Part shown: positions 55,357-64,000 of the stretch, in pieces
How the letters are laid out: each line of letters starts with the position of its first letter
Position numbering within the stretch: position 1 is the first letter of the stretch
NCBI GenBank assembly: GCA_032719365.1
Contig: CM064868.1
Coordinates: forward strand, 69,351,538-69,415,537
Source: Prinsepia uniflora
Lineage: Eukaryota > Streptophyta > Magnoliopsida > Rosales > Rosaceae
DNA: 64,000 nt
Direction: 5' to 3'
Notes under the pieces: model-generated
The model's database searches: none
What the model was told of the DNA's origin: nothing
Seen by the model: the letters and a program-made list of their open reading frames with translations, nothing else
Made by a program: the position numbers and the translations under genes

Positions 55357-58328
55357 GTGATCACAAACCAAACAAGAAAACAACTTTTGAGCAAACGACT
55401 TTGGTGATGGCGGTGCATGTGAGGTTGCACAGACAATGATCTCAGATTCGTCGTCGCCTCTTTCCCTAGCTTTGTCACATTCATCTAAAAATGTCTTGAA
55501 AGCTCCTTCAACATATTTGACAGCATCTGAAACAGACATGTTCTCCACCAATTTGTGAGGATATATATCTTTTCTATGGTCTCCGTTTAGTGCTGCACCC
55601 AACTGCACTAGTTCTTCTTGAAAATCACTAATTTTTGCCCCGTCTTCAAATGCGGTATCTCGTAGTTTTATAGGATCAGACAAAGTAGCTGCAATGAAAA
55701 ATATTATAAAGAAGTTAATTTTGTCTCATATCAAAAGTCTTACCAGAATTAAATGGTTCATCGCAACATCAAAGTCTATTGATCGCTTGATAATAATTTA
55801 GTTTTTTTACTCGAGTCTATTTTTATATTTATTCATGTGGCGTATGATGAAATATTGGAGAGTTAGAAGGAATAAGGTCCTAACACCTAAGGAAGAATGA
55901 TGGTATGAAAATGAAAAATACTGAAAGAAAAAAAAAGTGGAACCCACTAGGCTTTGGATTTTTATTTTTTTGTGTAATTTTTCTTGTACATTCCCTATTT
56001 TTGACAACATCCTTCCCTCTTCCTTCTTCTTTATGTCAAGTATAAAAACTGAAAACGGAATGGTTATCAAACCCAACTGAAGGCCACAGTACAATCTTAG
56101 TCAAAACCTAACATGGTCTTTAAAAATGTAATGAAATTAATTAATGATTTTCAAATGGCCACTTAATTAATTTAAAATTCACCTGGACAATCAGTTCTTG
56201 GGGTTGTTCTACTGAGGACACTCTCAAAGGTTCCCGCCCAAGCATCACGCTTTGTTAGAAACTCTTTGAGATTGAAAATCTTCTTAACAGTTGCTGGAAT
56301 TGAGGAGTGCTCGAACTCTGACGAGGGATATGGTCCTGAAGGTCCATGCATCACTGCATTTTTTTTACCAAATAATAACATATGATCATCGAGTAACATT
56401 CGAAGATGAATGAACTTATGTAGTCATGTATGATAAGTAGCGTAACATTTTGTTGGACTTAATTACCTGTTCCAGATTCAATCCATGGAGAAATTAGGAT
56501 GGCAGGAACCCGAACACCAAGACGGTCGAATTTGAAATTGTACGGCTCAGGGCCAACGATATCGTCCGGACTAGGAACATCACTCACCGGCGTTGGAACA
56601 TGATCATAGAAACCGCCATGCTCGTCGTATATTATCACGAACAACATTTCGTTCCATTGGGGACTTGATCTTAGTGCTTCATAAACTTGTTTTATGAATT
56701 TCTGGCCTTCGAAGACATCATGAGATGGGTGGTCGTCGTTTGCCGGGATTGATAACAAATTAAAGTACCTTTGCTCCACCACCACATAGTTTGGTAACTT
56801 TCCTTCCTCACAATGCTTCTTGAAATGTAGATCAAACTGATGGAAGTTCTTAATGTACTTCAACTTTCGAAGATTTCTGCCATGTCATTTAAAAACGCAC
56901 TTGTCATTATAATTTATATGTACTATTGTAGCTAAGATCTGAGGAAGAATTCAGACATGCTATTCAAGGATTAATCATTTTATTTATTTGTTGTTTTTTG
57001 CATATCATCTCACACGTATTATGAAAAAGGTTGAAGAACGTACTTTATATAAAAACTAATTTGGAAATTCAAATTTCCAAAAGGAGCAGCTCGACTTTTT
57101 ATCAGCCTTTGACAAGTTGACCAATTCTTCAATGCATAATTCTCAAAACACTTGTAAGCTGGTTGATCAAGTTTTGGATATGAACAATTCGACATAATTG
57201 AATAATGTATTTACCCCCTTTGCTGGTAAATTGAATATTATAATATTATAATATTTTATCTTTTTATTTTATTTATTATTATTTTCCATTGAAATGAAAA
57301 AATTTAAGTTGAGTTATATAATGAATAATTAGTAGGTATTCAATTTCAAATAAATATATATTTATCAATAATACGTACGTACGTGAATTAAATTGAAAAT
57401 CTTTCACATATTAATCCAAATTTTCACTTGTTAATTGTATATACGTATACATATATACAATTATATATATAATTTCTTTTTACCCTTTTTACGAAATATG
57501 CTATAGAATAATCACTTTTACGCAGTATGATAATTATATAATTTGTATGTGGGAGTAAATTAATTTAGACGCTTAATTATTTTAATATTCTACTTAACTA
57601 TAAACGTAATTTTAATTAGTTAAAATTAGTAATTGAATGCAAGAATATGAAAGAAAGTGATACCTATACAAAAGGGTAGAAGGAGGGTACTGATAGTAAA
57701 TCCCAAAAGACAAGTCTTCTTCATCCAACGACTCAAATATAGTCTTCTGAGGCAACCCTTCAACCAGCTTCTCAGTGTCGTTGCTCGTCAGCCCATGCGA
57801 CGTCGCAGAGTGCACGTACTGCCGGTTCGGCTGTGTCGACGCCGGAACTGACGCAAACCACCGGTCACACACCGCAAACTCCTTCACCAGCTCCCTGTAA
57901 ACGGCCACGTCTTCAGGTCTAAACCCACTCATCACCGTCGCCGCCAAACCCTTTTGGGTCCTCTCAGCGTTTTGGGCGAACCCGTTCATTTTCGGAGCTA
58001 GGGTTTTGGAGGCGGAGGCCTCCGTCCACGGCTCGCCGAAGACTTGCTCGTAGATGGCTTGGATGGAGTGGCCGGGGTCAGGGTCCACGTAGGCGGAGTT
58101 GTCGCGGAAAAATATTTGGGGGGAGTTGGAGGTGGCCGTGGAAATGGGGTTTGATTCGGACCCGGTGACGCCGTTGATTTCAGGGTTTAAAGACTTCATC
58201 CATCCCAGCATGTGGTCGAAGGAGCGGTTCTCTTGGACCAAAATGACCACGGTTTTGATGGGGCTATTGTTTGGAGGCATTTTGGCAGCAGCGGCGGGGA
58301 TGGTGGTGCTACTTGACGCTGAAGCCAT
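55354..58328 (-). CDS. Non-specific phospholipase C (NPC family), 4 exons
   Basis: Plant NPC enzymes cleave phosphatidylcholine and related lipids to diacylglycerol. Exons on the minus strand: 58328-57664, 56876-56467, 56353-56183, 55688-55354. All three introns (787, 113 and 494 bp) have GT-AG ends, and the joined frame is 1581 nt, giving 526 residues, normal for the family. The phosphoesterase domain spans residues ~24-400, with ENRSFDHM at 33-40, TSHG near 176, NDDHPSHD at 268-275 and DEHGG at 306-310. The N-terminus (MASASSSTTIP) shows no signal peptide, as in the cytosolic or membrane-associated NPC3/4/5 group, rather than NPC1/2/6. An in-frame ATG at 58373 would add 15 residues; 58328 fits the paralogue's start. 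The C-terminus is variable. It is the only intact gene in the window; a dead paralogue is at 21360-43177. Confidence 0.93.
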
Positions 58329-60149
58329 TAGGTGACGAAAAGTTTTTTCGTAGGGCCAAAACTGGTAGAGCAAACCTAAATTTCTTGTAGTGTGATGGCT
58401 GATGACAACGGTGATGGGCTTTTGGTGGTTGGCAATATATATGATGAATGATGGGCTTTTTTAATTTTGTGTGGGGAGGTTGGGGGAGGTGTGTGTGGGG
58501 GGGAGAAAGATTGATCGGTGTTGTGTATACGTAAATGTTGTTGTTGTTATTAAGTTTACGTTTAGTCGTGTGGGGTTTTTGTTATAATTTATAGAGAAGA
58601 ATATATAAAAGAGGTGATGTTGGAGGAGAAAATATGACTGATAGAAAGAGTAGATTTGACTATATATATATAGAATTTCACAGGAGTTTATTATATAGAA
58701 GCAATGTTCTATATATTTTAATCCAAGGCCCAAACTATATTTATCTATCTGCTATATATATAGGAGATAGATCTTGCTTGGAAAATGTTTAGCCCTTACT
58801 TGAGGAGGTTTATGGATTAAAATGAATTTGGAGTAAAACTATTTGAATATATTAAATTTACCATATTTAGTAATACACTTGATCCGGTAATTAATGAATG
58901 ATGATATTGTAAATTATGCAATTAGTGCTACTAGTTTATTAGTGGTCTTATACATTTCAATGAGTAATGAGTAAAACAACTACGTGTATAAATATGCTGT
59001 ATATATAGCATAATGATATTAGAGCCTTCAAGTTCCCTCGATTTGAATAATGAATTATATTCTTGTAATAAAGAGAGTGCCTACCGACTGGTAGCTAGAC
59101 TATTAAGATTTTCAAAGTGCGTGATTAGCATGTTAAGTAGAAGCCCACAAGGCACCACATGCAAATTCAAAAAAAGAAAGAGTTAAATATATATATATTG
59201 TTAGATAATATTTTTAGGGTAGTAGTGTTTTCACGTGCCATTATTTTGATTTATTGTAAATATATATATAGACTATAATCAGAAATGTTTATTATATAAA
59301 TAATATTTTAAGATTATTTCTGTGAAAAATGAATAAAATTAAATGTCGTTTGATCATTTATATGTATTAAATAAGTCAACAATTAAGAATATCCTCGTAA
59401 CAAACCGTCTGTTCAGTTGATATATATAAATAATTAAATGATCTTCAATTTGATTAACCGCCTATTCAAAAAAATCGAACGATTTCGATTACAATATAAG
59501 TATAATAACAATTGAATAAATCAAAATTGTGATATTAGAAAGTACCATGAAGATGTAATGCGTTACTGTCCATATTTTGAATTAATATACTTTCGATCAG
59601 TACACATTATAGTGAGCATATACAATCAAAATGCCACGTTAATACGCCTTGGATCTTATCGAATATACCATAGAATTCCCCACCAATACTTGTTTATTAA
59701 AATTGTAAGACATAAGTTGCAAAGTATATGCTGGCCGGGTTTGTCTTTTCAATTGCCACATGATTATTCCTCTAAACTCTAATGAAGCAGCCAATTATAA
59801 GTAGCCAGGCTGGGCTGTCCACGATCAGATAATTATATCGTATAGAAATTAGGATATTCATATGGTAATTTCTGTTTTTCAAAATTTTCCAATATTAGAT
59901 AAATTTTATTAATTTAAAATATACATTTTGAAAATATATATTATGCAAGAAACAATAAATAATTAAGCAATTAATATAATATAAAATATTTAAATTATAA
60001 TAAATTTCCCTTTTATGCTGACATAATATCATATTATTTCTATGAAATTTATTATTTCTTTTATTTAAGTGTAAAATAAATTAATAAATTATATTATATA
60101 AATTAACATTGTATAAACTTTTACTTGAATATTCAAATTCGAGTGAACT
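58329..60149. other. 5' flank of the phospholipase gene
   Basis: AT-rich intergenic DNA with TA-rich tracts and no convincing gene. On the minus strand CTATAAAT at about 58594-58587, some 260 bases before the start codon, is a possible TATA box (weak). The part 59257-59540 is a diverged copy of 19517-20930 and lacks the hAT insertion there. Confidence 0.5.
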
Positions 60150-61000
60150 GGAGCAAATGCACTAAGCCCTATGTTGTGGACTTGTGGGCCATGCCTTATT
60201 GCACTCCCTTTTTTTTAACAAATAATTAAGTTTTTCGTTAGATAAAGCAAATAGTTGTAGAGGTAAAAGAAAGCCCAATAACAAAAAACTTAAAAGGTAC
60301 ATTAAAAAACACATAACATTAGGCACATGTTCATCGAATATGTCCATAACATAAAAATTAAAATGCTAAAGAGAAACCCTAGATCTAAAAATTAGATCGC
60401 CTCTATCACTTCAAATGCAGTCACACTCAACCGCTCAAGTCGTTGCACACCTGCAAACAAACCACCACCATAATCGAAAATAATGAAGATGGTACCAAAA
60501 AAAACTGCGAAAAATGAGGGTGAGTAAGCCACCCATGCAAGAAATGCTCTCATAATCCATTCAACGAATGCATAAATCACTTTGATAGGAACTAAAATCT
60601 CTGGCCTACCGAGGGGAATCAGTGTCTGGAGTAGATTCCAGGTTGAGAGGCGGAAGTCGGTGATAGAAAGTCCAAAGAACAACAACATCAAGAGCCACCA
60701 AAAAGGTTTGAGAAGAGGATTGAAGTAAGGTGGATGAAATTTGAGGTAAAGATGTGAGAGTAGAGCTAGGGAGACACCGAGAGACTCTATAGAAGAAGAA
60801 GCAAAAACGTCCACAAAGGGAGCGGCCGAATAAAACGAAAAAGGCATATTGAAAACAAGTAGAAACGAAGAAAAAGAAAGAGAAAATAAGAAGAGAAGAA
60901 AATGGGCGCAGAGGAGAGGAAGAGGAGATGAGAGCAAGGGGGAAAAAATGAGGTGTTAGGCTGCCACCGACCCCAATAAAAAACCAGGGCCTACGACTAT
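60150..61000 (-). mobile_element. Old repeat with hydrophobic ORF (left part)
   Basis: It starts with GGAGCAAATGCACTAAGCCC...TATGTTGTGG, which recurs in altered form at 62500-62630, so an older repeat unit brackets this region and the Cassandra compound inside it. The class of the repeat is unknown. It ends at ACTAT, the left copy of the compound's duplication. Confidence 0.4.
60392..60937 (-). CDS. Hydrophobic ORF of unknown function, 181 codons
   Basis: I do not recognise this protein. It has several strongly hydrophobic stretches (residues ~5-35, ~75-100 and ~120-165) rich in F and L, with charged residues at the end (QRLERLSVTAFEVIEAI), like a small membrane protein. It lies between two copies of a repeat, has no visible introns or homologue here, and overlaps a second 156-codon frame, so it may be chance or part of an unclassified element. 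An ATG at 60937 is taken as the start; the internal Met at about 60847 is equally possible. Confidence 0.25.
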   Translation of the reverse strand: MLSSPLPLLCAHFLLFLFSLSFSSFLLVFNMPFSFYSAAPFVDVFASSSIESLGVSLALLSHLYLKFHPPYFNPLLKPFWWLLMLLFFGLSITDFRLSTWNLLQTLIPLGRPEILVPIKVIYAFVEWIMRAFLAWVAYSPSFFAVFFGTIFIIFDYGGGLFAGVQRLERLSVTAFEVIEAI

Positions 61001-61640
61001 TGTCAGGACCCGACCCTCCTCGATCATGACTCGACTCTAACACAATATTGTCCACTTTGGGCCTCCTCGCCCTCACGATTTTATTTTAGGGAGTTCAAGA
61101 TGCAACTTCCCAAGGAGTCACTCATCATGGAATTGCACTAGTCTTAACTCGCTTAACTTTGGAAGTCCAATCGAACCCAAAGCCACTAAGCTCCCAAAAG
61201 GCCTCGTGCTAGATAGGTGTGTGCCTACACCTTTAAGGCACACCACCAATCCCCTCCCAGACCATTCCCCCCTCGCAGGAATGTGGGATCGTTTACTGTT
61301 CCCTCCAATACACGGGTCTTACAATCCACCCCCTTTAGAGCCCAGCGTCCTTACTAGCACACTTCCCGGTCGGGGTTTGGCTCTAATACCATTTTGTCAG
61401 GACCCGACTCTCCTCGGTCAGGACCCGACTCTAGCACGATATTGTCCACTTTGGACCTCCTCGCCCTCATGGTTTTGTTTTCGGAAGCTCACAGTGCAAC
61501 TTCCGAGGGGGTCACCCATCATGAAATTGGACCAGCCTCAACTCGCTTAACTTTGGAGTTACAACCGAACCCAAAGTCACTGAGCTCCCAAAAGGCCTCG
61601 TTTAGATCAGAGTTGCGCAGCGGCCCACTCCACCTAAAAT
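61001..61640 (-). mobile_element. Cassandra TRIM, minus copy (5' LTR truncated)
   Basis: The minus strand 3' LTR (61323-61001) starts TGTAAGACCCG and ends GGGTCGGGTCCTGACA. The interior is 71 bp with the iMet primer site and a purine tract (AAAGGGGGTGGAT). The 5' LTR begins at 61395 and degrades near 61630. Each LTR includes a 5S-like part (AAAGTTAAGCGAG...ATGATGGGTGACC type). No protein is encoded, as in all Cassandra elements. Confidence 0.85.
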
Positions 61641-61733
61641 GATAGTGTCCCTTCTGGGCCGCAGGACACACCCACTCAGCCCTACAGGATTTTATTCCCG
61701 GAAGCTCACAGTGAAACTTCCCAGTAGGTCACT
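61641..61733 (-). mobile_element. Cassandra LTR scrap
   Basis: The sequence resembles the LTR part from ATTGTCC...TTTGGGCC to the 5S box (GGAAGCTCACAGTGAAACTTCCCAGTAGGTCA). It is a partial third copy joined to the plus-strand element. Confidence 0.6.
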
Positions 61734-61871
61734 TGTAAGACCCATATCCTAGAAGGAACGGTGAACGATCCCACATTCCCTCGAGGGAGAATGGTCTAGG
61801 AGGGGATTGGTGGTGTGCCTTAAAGGTGTAGGCACACACATATCTAGAACGAGGCCTTTTGGAAGCTCAGT

Positions 61872-61972
61872 GGCTTTGGGTTCGATTGGAACTCCAAAGT
61901 TAAACGAGTTGAGGCTGGTGCAATTCCATGATTGGTGACTCTCTAGGAAGTTACACCGTGAGCTCCCGAAAA
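61872..61972 (+). ncRNA. 5S rRNA-derived segment in Cassandra 5' LTR
   Basis: The text GGAACTCCAAAGTTAAACGAG followed by GATTGGTGACTCTCTAGGAAGTTACACC aligns by eye to the 5S gene stretch AACTCCGAAGTTAAGCG...GATGGGTGACC..CTGGGAAGTCC, which contains the Pol III internal promoter. Box A has one change (AAACG for AAGCG). It is a relic or promoter, not a functional rRNA gene. Confidence 0.7.
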
Positions 61973-62257
61973 CAAAACCGTGAGGGCGAGGAGGCCCAAA
62001 ACGGAAAATATCGTGTTAGAGTTGAGTCCTGACAGAGGAGGGTCGGGTCCTGACAAAATGGTATTAGAGCCAAATCCCGACCAGGAAGTGTGCTAGCAAG
62101 GACACTGGGCCGTAAGAGGGGTGGATTGTAAAAGCCCGTGTCTTGGATGGAACGATGAACGATCCCACATTCCTGCGAGGGGAATGGTCTGGGAGGGGAA
62201 TGGTGGTGTGCCTTAAATGTGTAGGCACACACCTATCTAGCATGAGGCCTTTTGGGA

Positions 62258-62356
62258 GCTCAGTGACTTTGGGTTCGGTTGGAACTCCAAAGTTAAGCGA
62301 GTGGAGGCTGGTACAATCCCATGATGGGTGACCTACTGGGAAGTTGCACCGTGAGC
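62258..62356 (+). ncRNA. 5S rRNA-derived segment in Cassandra 3' LTR
   Basis: The same segment as in the 5' LTR but better preserved: AAGTTAAGCG at 62290-62299 and GATGGGTGACC at 62323-62333, followed by TACTGGGAAGTTGCACC. It keeps the Pol III box A and intermediate/box C words of plant 5S genes. Confidence 0.75.
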
Positions 62357-62453
62357 TCCCAAAAACAAAACTCTGAGGTCGAGGAGGCCCAAAGCGGACA
62401 ATATCGTGCTAGAGTTGGGTCCTAACCGAGGAGGGTCAGTTCCTAACAACTAT

Positions 62454-62660
62454 GGTATTTTTTTCTCTTCTTCGTGTAGCAGAAAAGAGATAGGAGTAGA
62501 TCTAAGACACCCAGCCCTATGTTATTAGTTGGATTAAATGCACCCAGCCTTATGTTATGGGCCGGAGCAAGTGCGCCTAGCCCTATATTGTGGGTGATGC
62601 CTGATTACACTCCTATGAGTGCAATTTCTTACTATTTTGGACATGGTTATTTTAGAAAGA
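62454..62660. repeat. Three ~37-bp copies of CACCCAGCCCTATGTTATGGG
   Basis: Units near 62510, 62548 and 62586 vary between CACCCAGCCCTATGTTAT, CACCCAGCCTTATGTTATG and CGCCTAGCCCTATATTGTG. The last is close to 60155 on the other side of the Cassandra compound. It seems to be the right part of the older repeat. Confidence 0.65.
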
Positions 62661-63299
62661 AATAATGCTCAATGAATTTGTAAGATTATATTTATAATTA
62701 AAAAAATTTAGTGCTTAATTAGTTGCTCTATCTCAAATATGAACTCAAAACTTTATGATGCACTTGACTAAATTTTGGTGTGAAATTCTATTAGAACTCT
62801 ACGATATGAGTGAATTTTATTGATATAAGGAAAAATATGATCTAGTGAAAATACATACTTATTACATAAAAATAACATATAATTATGTAATACAGCACAT
62901 TGTAAAATAACTTTATATTGTATTGTAATATGTGTTTGTGTCTTTAAGGCTATTCATAAAAATATACACCTAGTCAAGATACATAAGTAGCAAAAGATAA
63001 TCATGCAATGTAACACAATATAAAATGATTTAAATTGTATTGTACAAGTCTTATGACACTATATTTTATCAATTAAGAAATATAGTTGATATTATTAATA
63101 AGCTCCCTTACAATATTTTATACAATCTCCAAGAAATTCATCATTCATCTTATTTAAGCATAGACTAAACCGTATGCATTGCTGCCGAAACTACCAACAC
63201 AATTGGTTAACAGACTTGTAACAAACTCCAACAAACCCTATAGCAGTACCAACTAACTTAACTAACCAATAGCTTCATCTATGATCTCTAAAATCGTCC
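62661..63299. other. AT-rich stretch without gene
   Basis: No frame of note and no repeat boundary found. Degenerate TTGTA/ACAAT words are frequent. Confidence 0.5.
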
Positions 63300-63870
63300 C
63301 TCAATCTAATGCGAGAGAAATGAAACAGAAGATTGTTCCCTGGAAAACTCAAACTGAGGCTCATGAAGACGATGAGTCATGACATCAACGAACTGTTTAG
63401 CAGTTGGCACATGAGCCAAACGAAGGCTATTACTTTGCACACATTCACGTATAAAGTGGACATCGATCTCCGCATGCTTTATGTGACCATGAAAAACTAC
63501 ATTATGGGCCATCTGGATAGCAGATATATTATCATACCAGATTAAAGGAACACGCGGAAGGGAATAGTGTATATCGACAAGCAGATAGGAGATCCATAGC
63601 AGCTCACAAACTATATTGGCAAGTGATCGATATTCTACCTCGGCAGATGATCAAAAGATAGTGACCTATTTCTTAACACCCCATGAGATGAGGTTTAGAC
63701 CAAGGAAGATGATATGACTAGAAGTAGAGCGACGGGTGTTCGAATCGCCACCCCAATCAGCATTTGAAAATGCATGAAGATGAGGTGGTCCATAAACGTA
63801 ATGATGGCCACAATCAAGAGTTCCCTTGTCATAACGAAGGATCTATTTGACAGGACCAAACCGAGACTGA
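63300..63870 (-). pseudogene. Copia pol fragment (RNase H region)
   Basis: The minus strand reads SNADWGGDSNTRRSTSSHIIFLG and SSAEVEYRSLANIVCELLW, then IWYDNISAIQMAHNVVFHGHIKHAEIDVHFIRE and AHVPTAKQFVDVMTHRL. These are the DW, E and H-type landmarks of copia RNase H. Stops near 63660-63680 break it. It is a fragment with no LTR in the window and is unrelated to the copia at 21452-42627 beyond family level. Confidence 0.88.
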
Positions 63871-64000
63871 ACCGAAAGAAAACCGAAACTAAATAGTAAA
63901 AACCAAACCACATCGGGTTCAAGCTGGTTCTGTTTTGGTTCTTGATTTAACAAAACTGAACCAAACTGAATAACCGAACTTAAATAAATGGGTTTCTATT
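63855..64000. repeat. Degenerate AACCGAA repeats
   Basis: Imperfect AACCGAAAC, AAACCGAAC and TTCGGTT-type words fill the window end. No gene. Confidence 0.7.

Larger units (their letters stand above)
61001..62448. mobile_element. Inverted Cassandra compound with one ACTAT duplication
   Basis: Left half on the minus strand: LTR 61001-61323, interior 61324-61394 with primer site TGGTATTAGAGCC, partial LTR from 61395, and a further LTR scrap to 61733. Right half on the plus strand: a complete element 61734-62448. The outer ends (TGTCAGGACCCG and its inverse CTAACA) are flanked by ACTAT on both sides (60996-61000 and 62449-62453), while the inner plus-strand element has no duplication of its own. 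This looks like two Cassandra copies in opposite directions that behave as one insertion, or an insertion later inverted. Confidence 0.75.
61734..62448 (+). mobile_element. Complete Cassandra TRIM, plus copy
   Basis: 5' LTR 61734-62055 (TGTAAGACCC...GGGTCCTGACA), 71-bp interior 62056-62126 with primer site TGGTATTAGAGCC (62059) and purine-rich GTAAGAGGGGTGGAT, 3' LTR 62127-62448. LTRs of 322 bp and a tiny interior match the Cassandra TRIM class, which encodes no protein. The LTRs carry the 5S-derived promoter described below. The two LTRs differ at many sites, so it is not recent. Confidence 0.9.

Noticed and set aside
55248..55484. Minus-strand frame with a long poly-Asp tract
   Set aside because: It is a shifted reading of the trinucleotide repeat and last exon; the phospholipase frame explains the region.
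62258..62356. Functional 5S rRNA gene
   Set aside because: Only the promoter-bearing part is similar, with changes elsewhere, and it sits inside Cassandra LTRs.
1..64000. A novel defence or biosynthetic gene system
   Set aside because: Apart from one phospholipase C gene and its dead paralogue, recognisable coding text belongs to transposable elements.

Overview
The window looks like repeat-rich nuclear DNA of a flowering plant, most likely a eudicot. The evidence is a four-exon plant-type non-specific phospholipase C gene with GT-AG introns, several plant retrotransposon families (Ty1/copia, Ty3-type with TAT-like binding sites, a Gag-only element, 5S-derived Cassandra elements, an L1 LINE), and non-autonomous hAT-like and Mutator-like transposons. 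I cannot name the species from sequence alone. No bacterial operon, CRISPR array, organelle gene, tRNA gene or functional rRNA gene is seen.

Layout. 1-3785: 3' end of a non-coding LTR element plus its truncated LTR. 3786-11489: minus-strand TAT-like Ty3 remnant, split by a solo LTR (4901-7875). 11490-12435: unassigned. 12450-19375: full-length but dead L1 LINE with a 14-bp target duplication. 19701-20817: non-autonomous hAT. 21360-43177: a phospholipase C pseudogene whose first exon is split by a 21-kb copia insertion. The copia itself holds a 3.07-kb solo LTR (22968-26038) and a 12.76-kb non-coding LTR element (28901-41657), and that element holds a further solo LTR (33348-36139). 43347-44846: Mutator-like element. 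45130-54400: old Ty3 gag and LTR on the minus strand, split by a younger 7.17-kb Gag-only element (45758-52930). 54414-55020: decayed Cassandra. 55354-58328: the only intact gene, a 526-residue phospholipase C on the minus strand. 60150-62650: an old repeat with a hydrophobic ORF, split by an inverted Cassandra compound. 63300-63870: copia pol fragment.

The insertion boundaries were read directly from matching 5-bp (LTR), 8-bp (hAT), 10-bp (Mutator-like) and 14-bp (LINE) duplications, so the nesting order is well supported. Hand-counted LTR divergence gives relative ages: copia about 7 percent (old), Gag-only element 9 of 504 sites, large non-coding element about 22 substitutions and one 12-bp indel in 3.39 kb (young). 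A related LTR family starting TGTAA(C/T)(G/A)ACCC and ending TGACA or TGTCA appears six times: one LTR pair, three solo LTRs and one truncated copy.

The most unusual signals are: seven perfect TGACGTCA palindromes at helical-turn spacing in a solo LTR; an inverted Cassandra compound with one outer target duplication; four degenerate 140-bp monomers in the LINE 5' region; a Gag-only retrotransposon carrying three unrelated tandem arrays; and 19 consecutive in-frame TGA codons ending the intact phospholipase gene.
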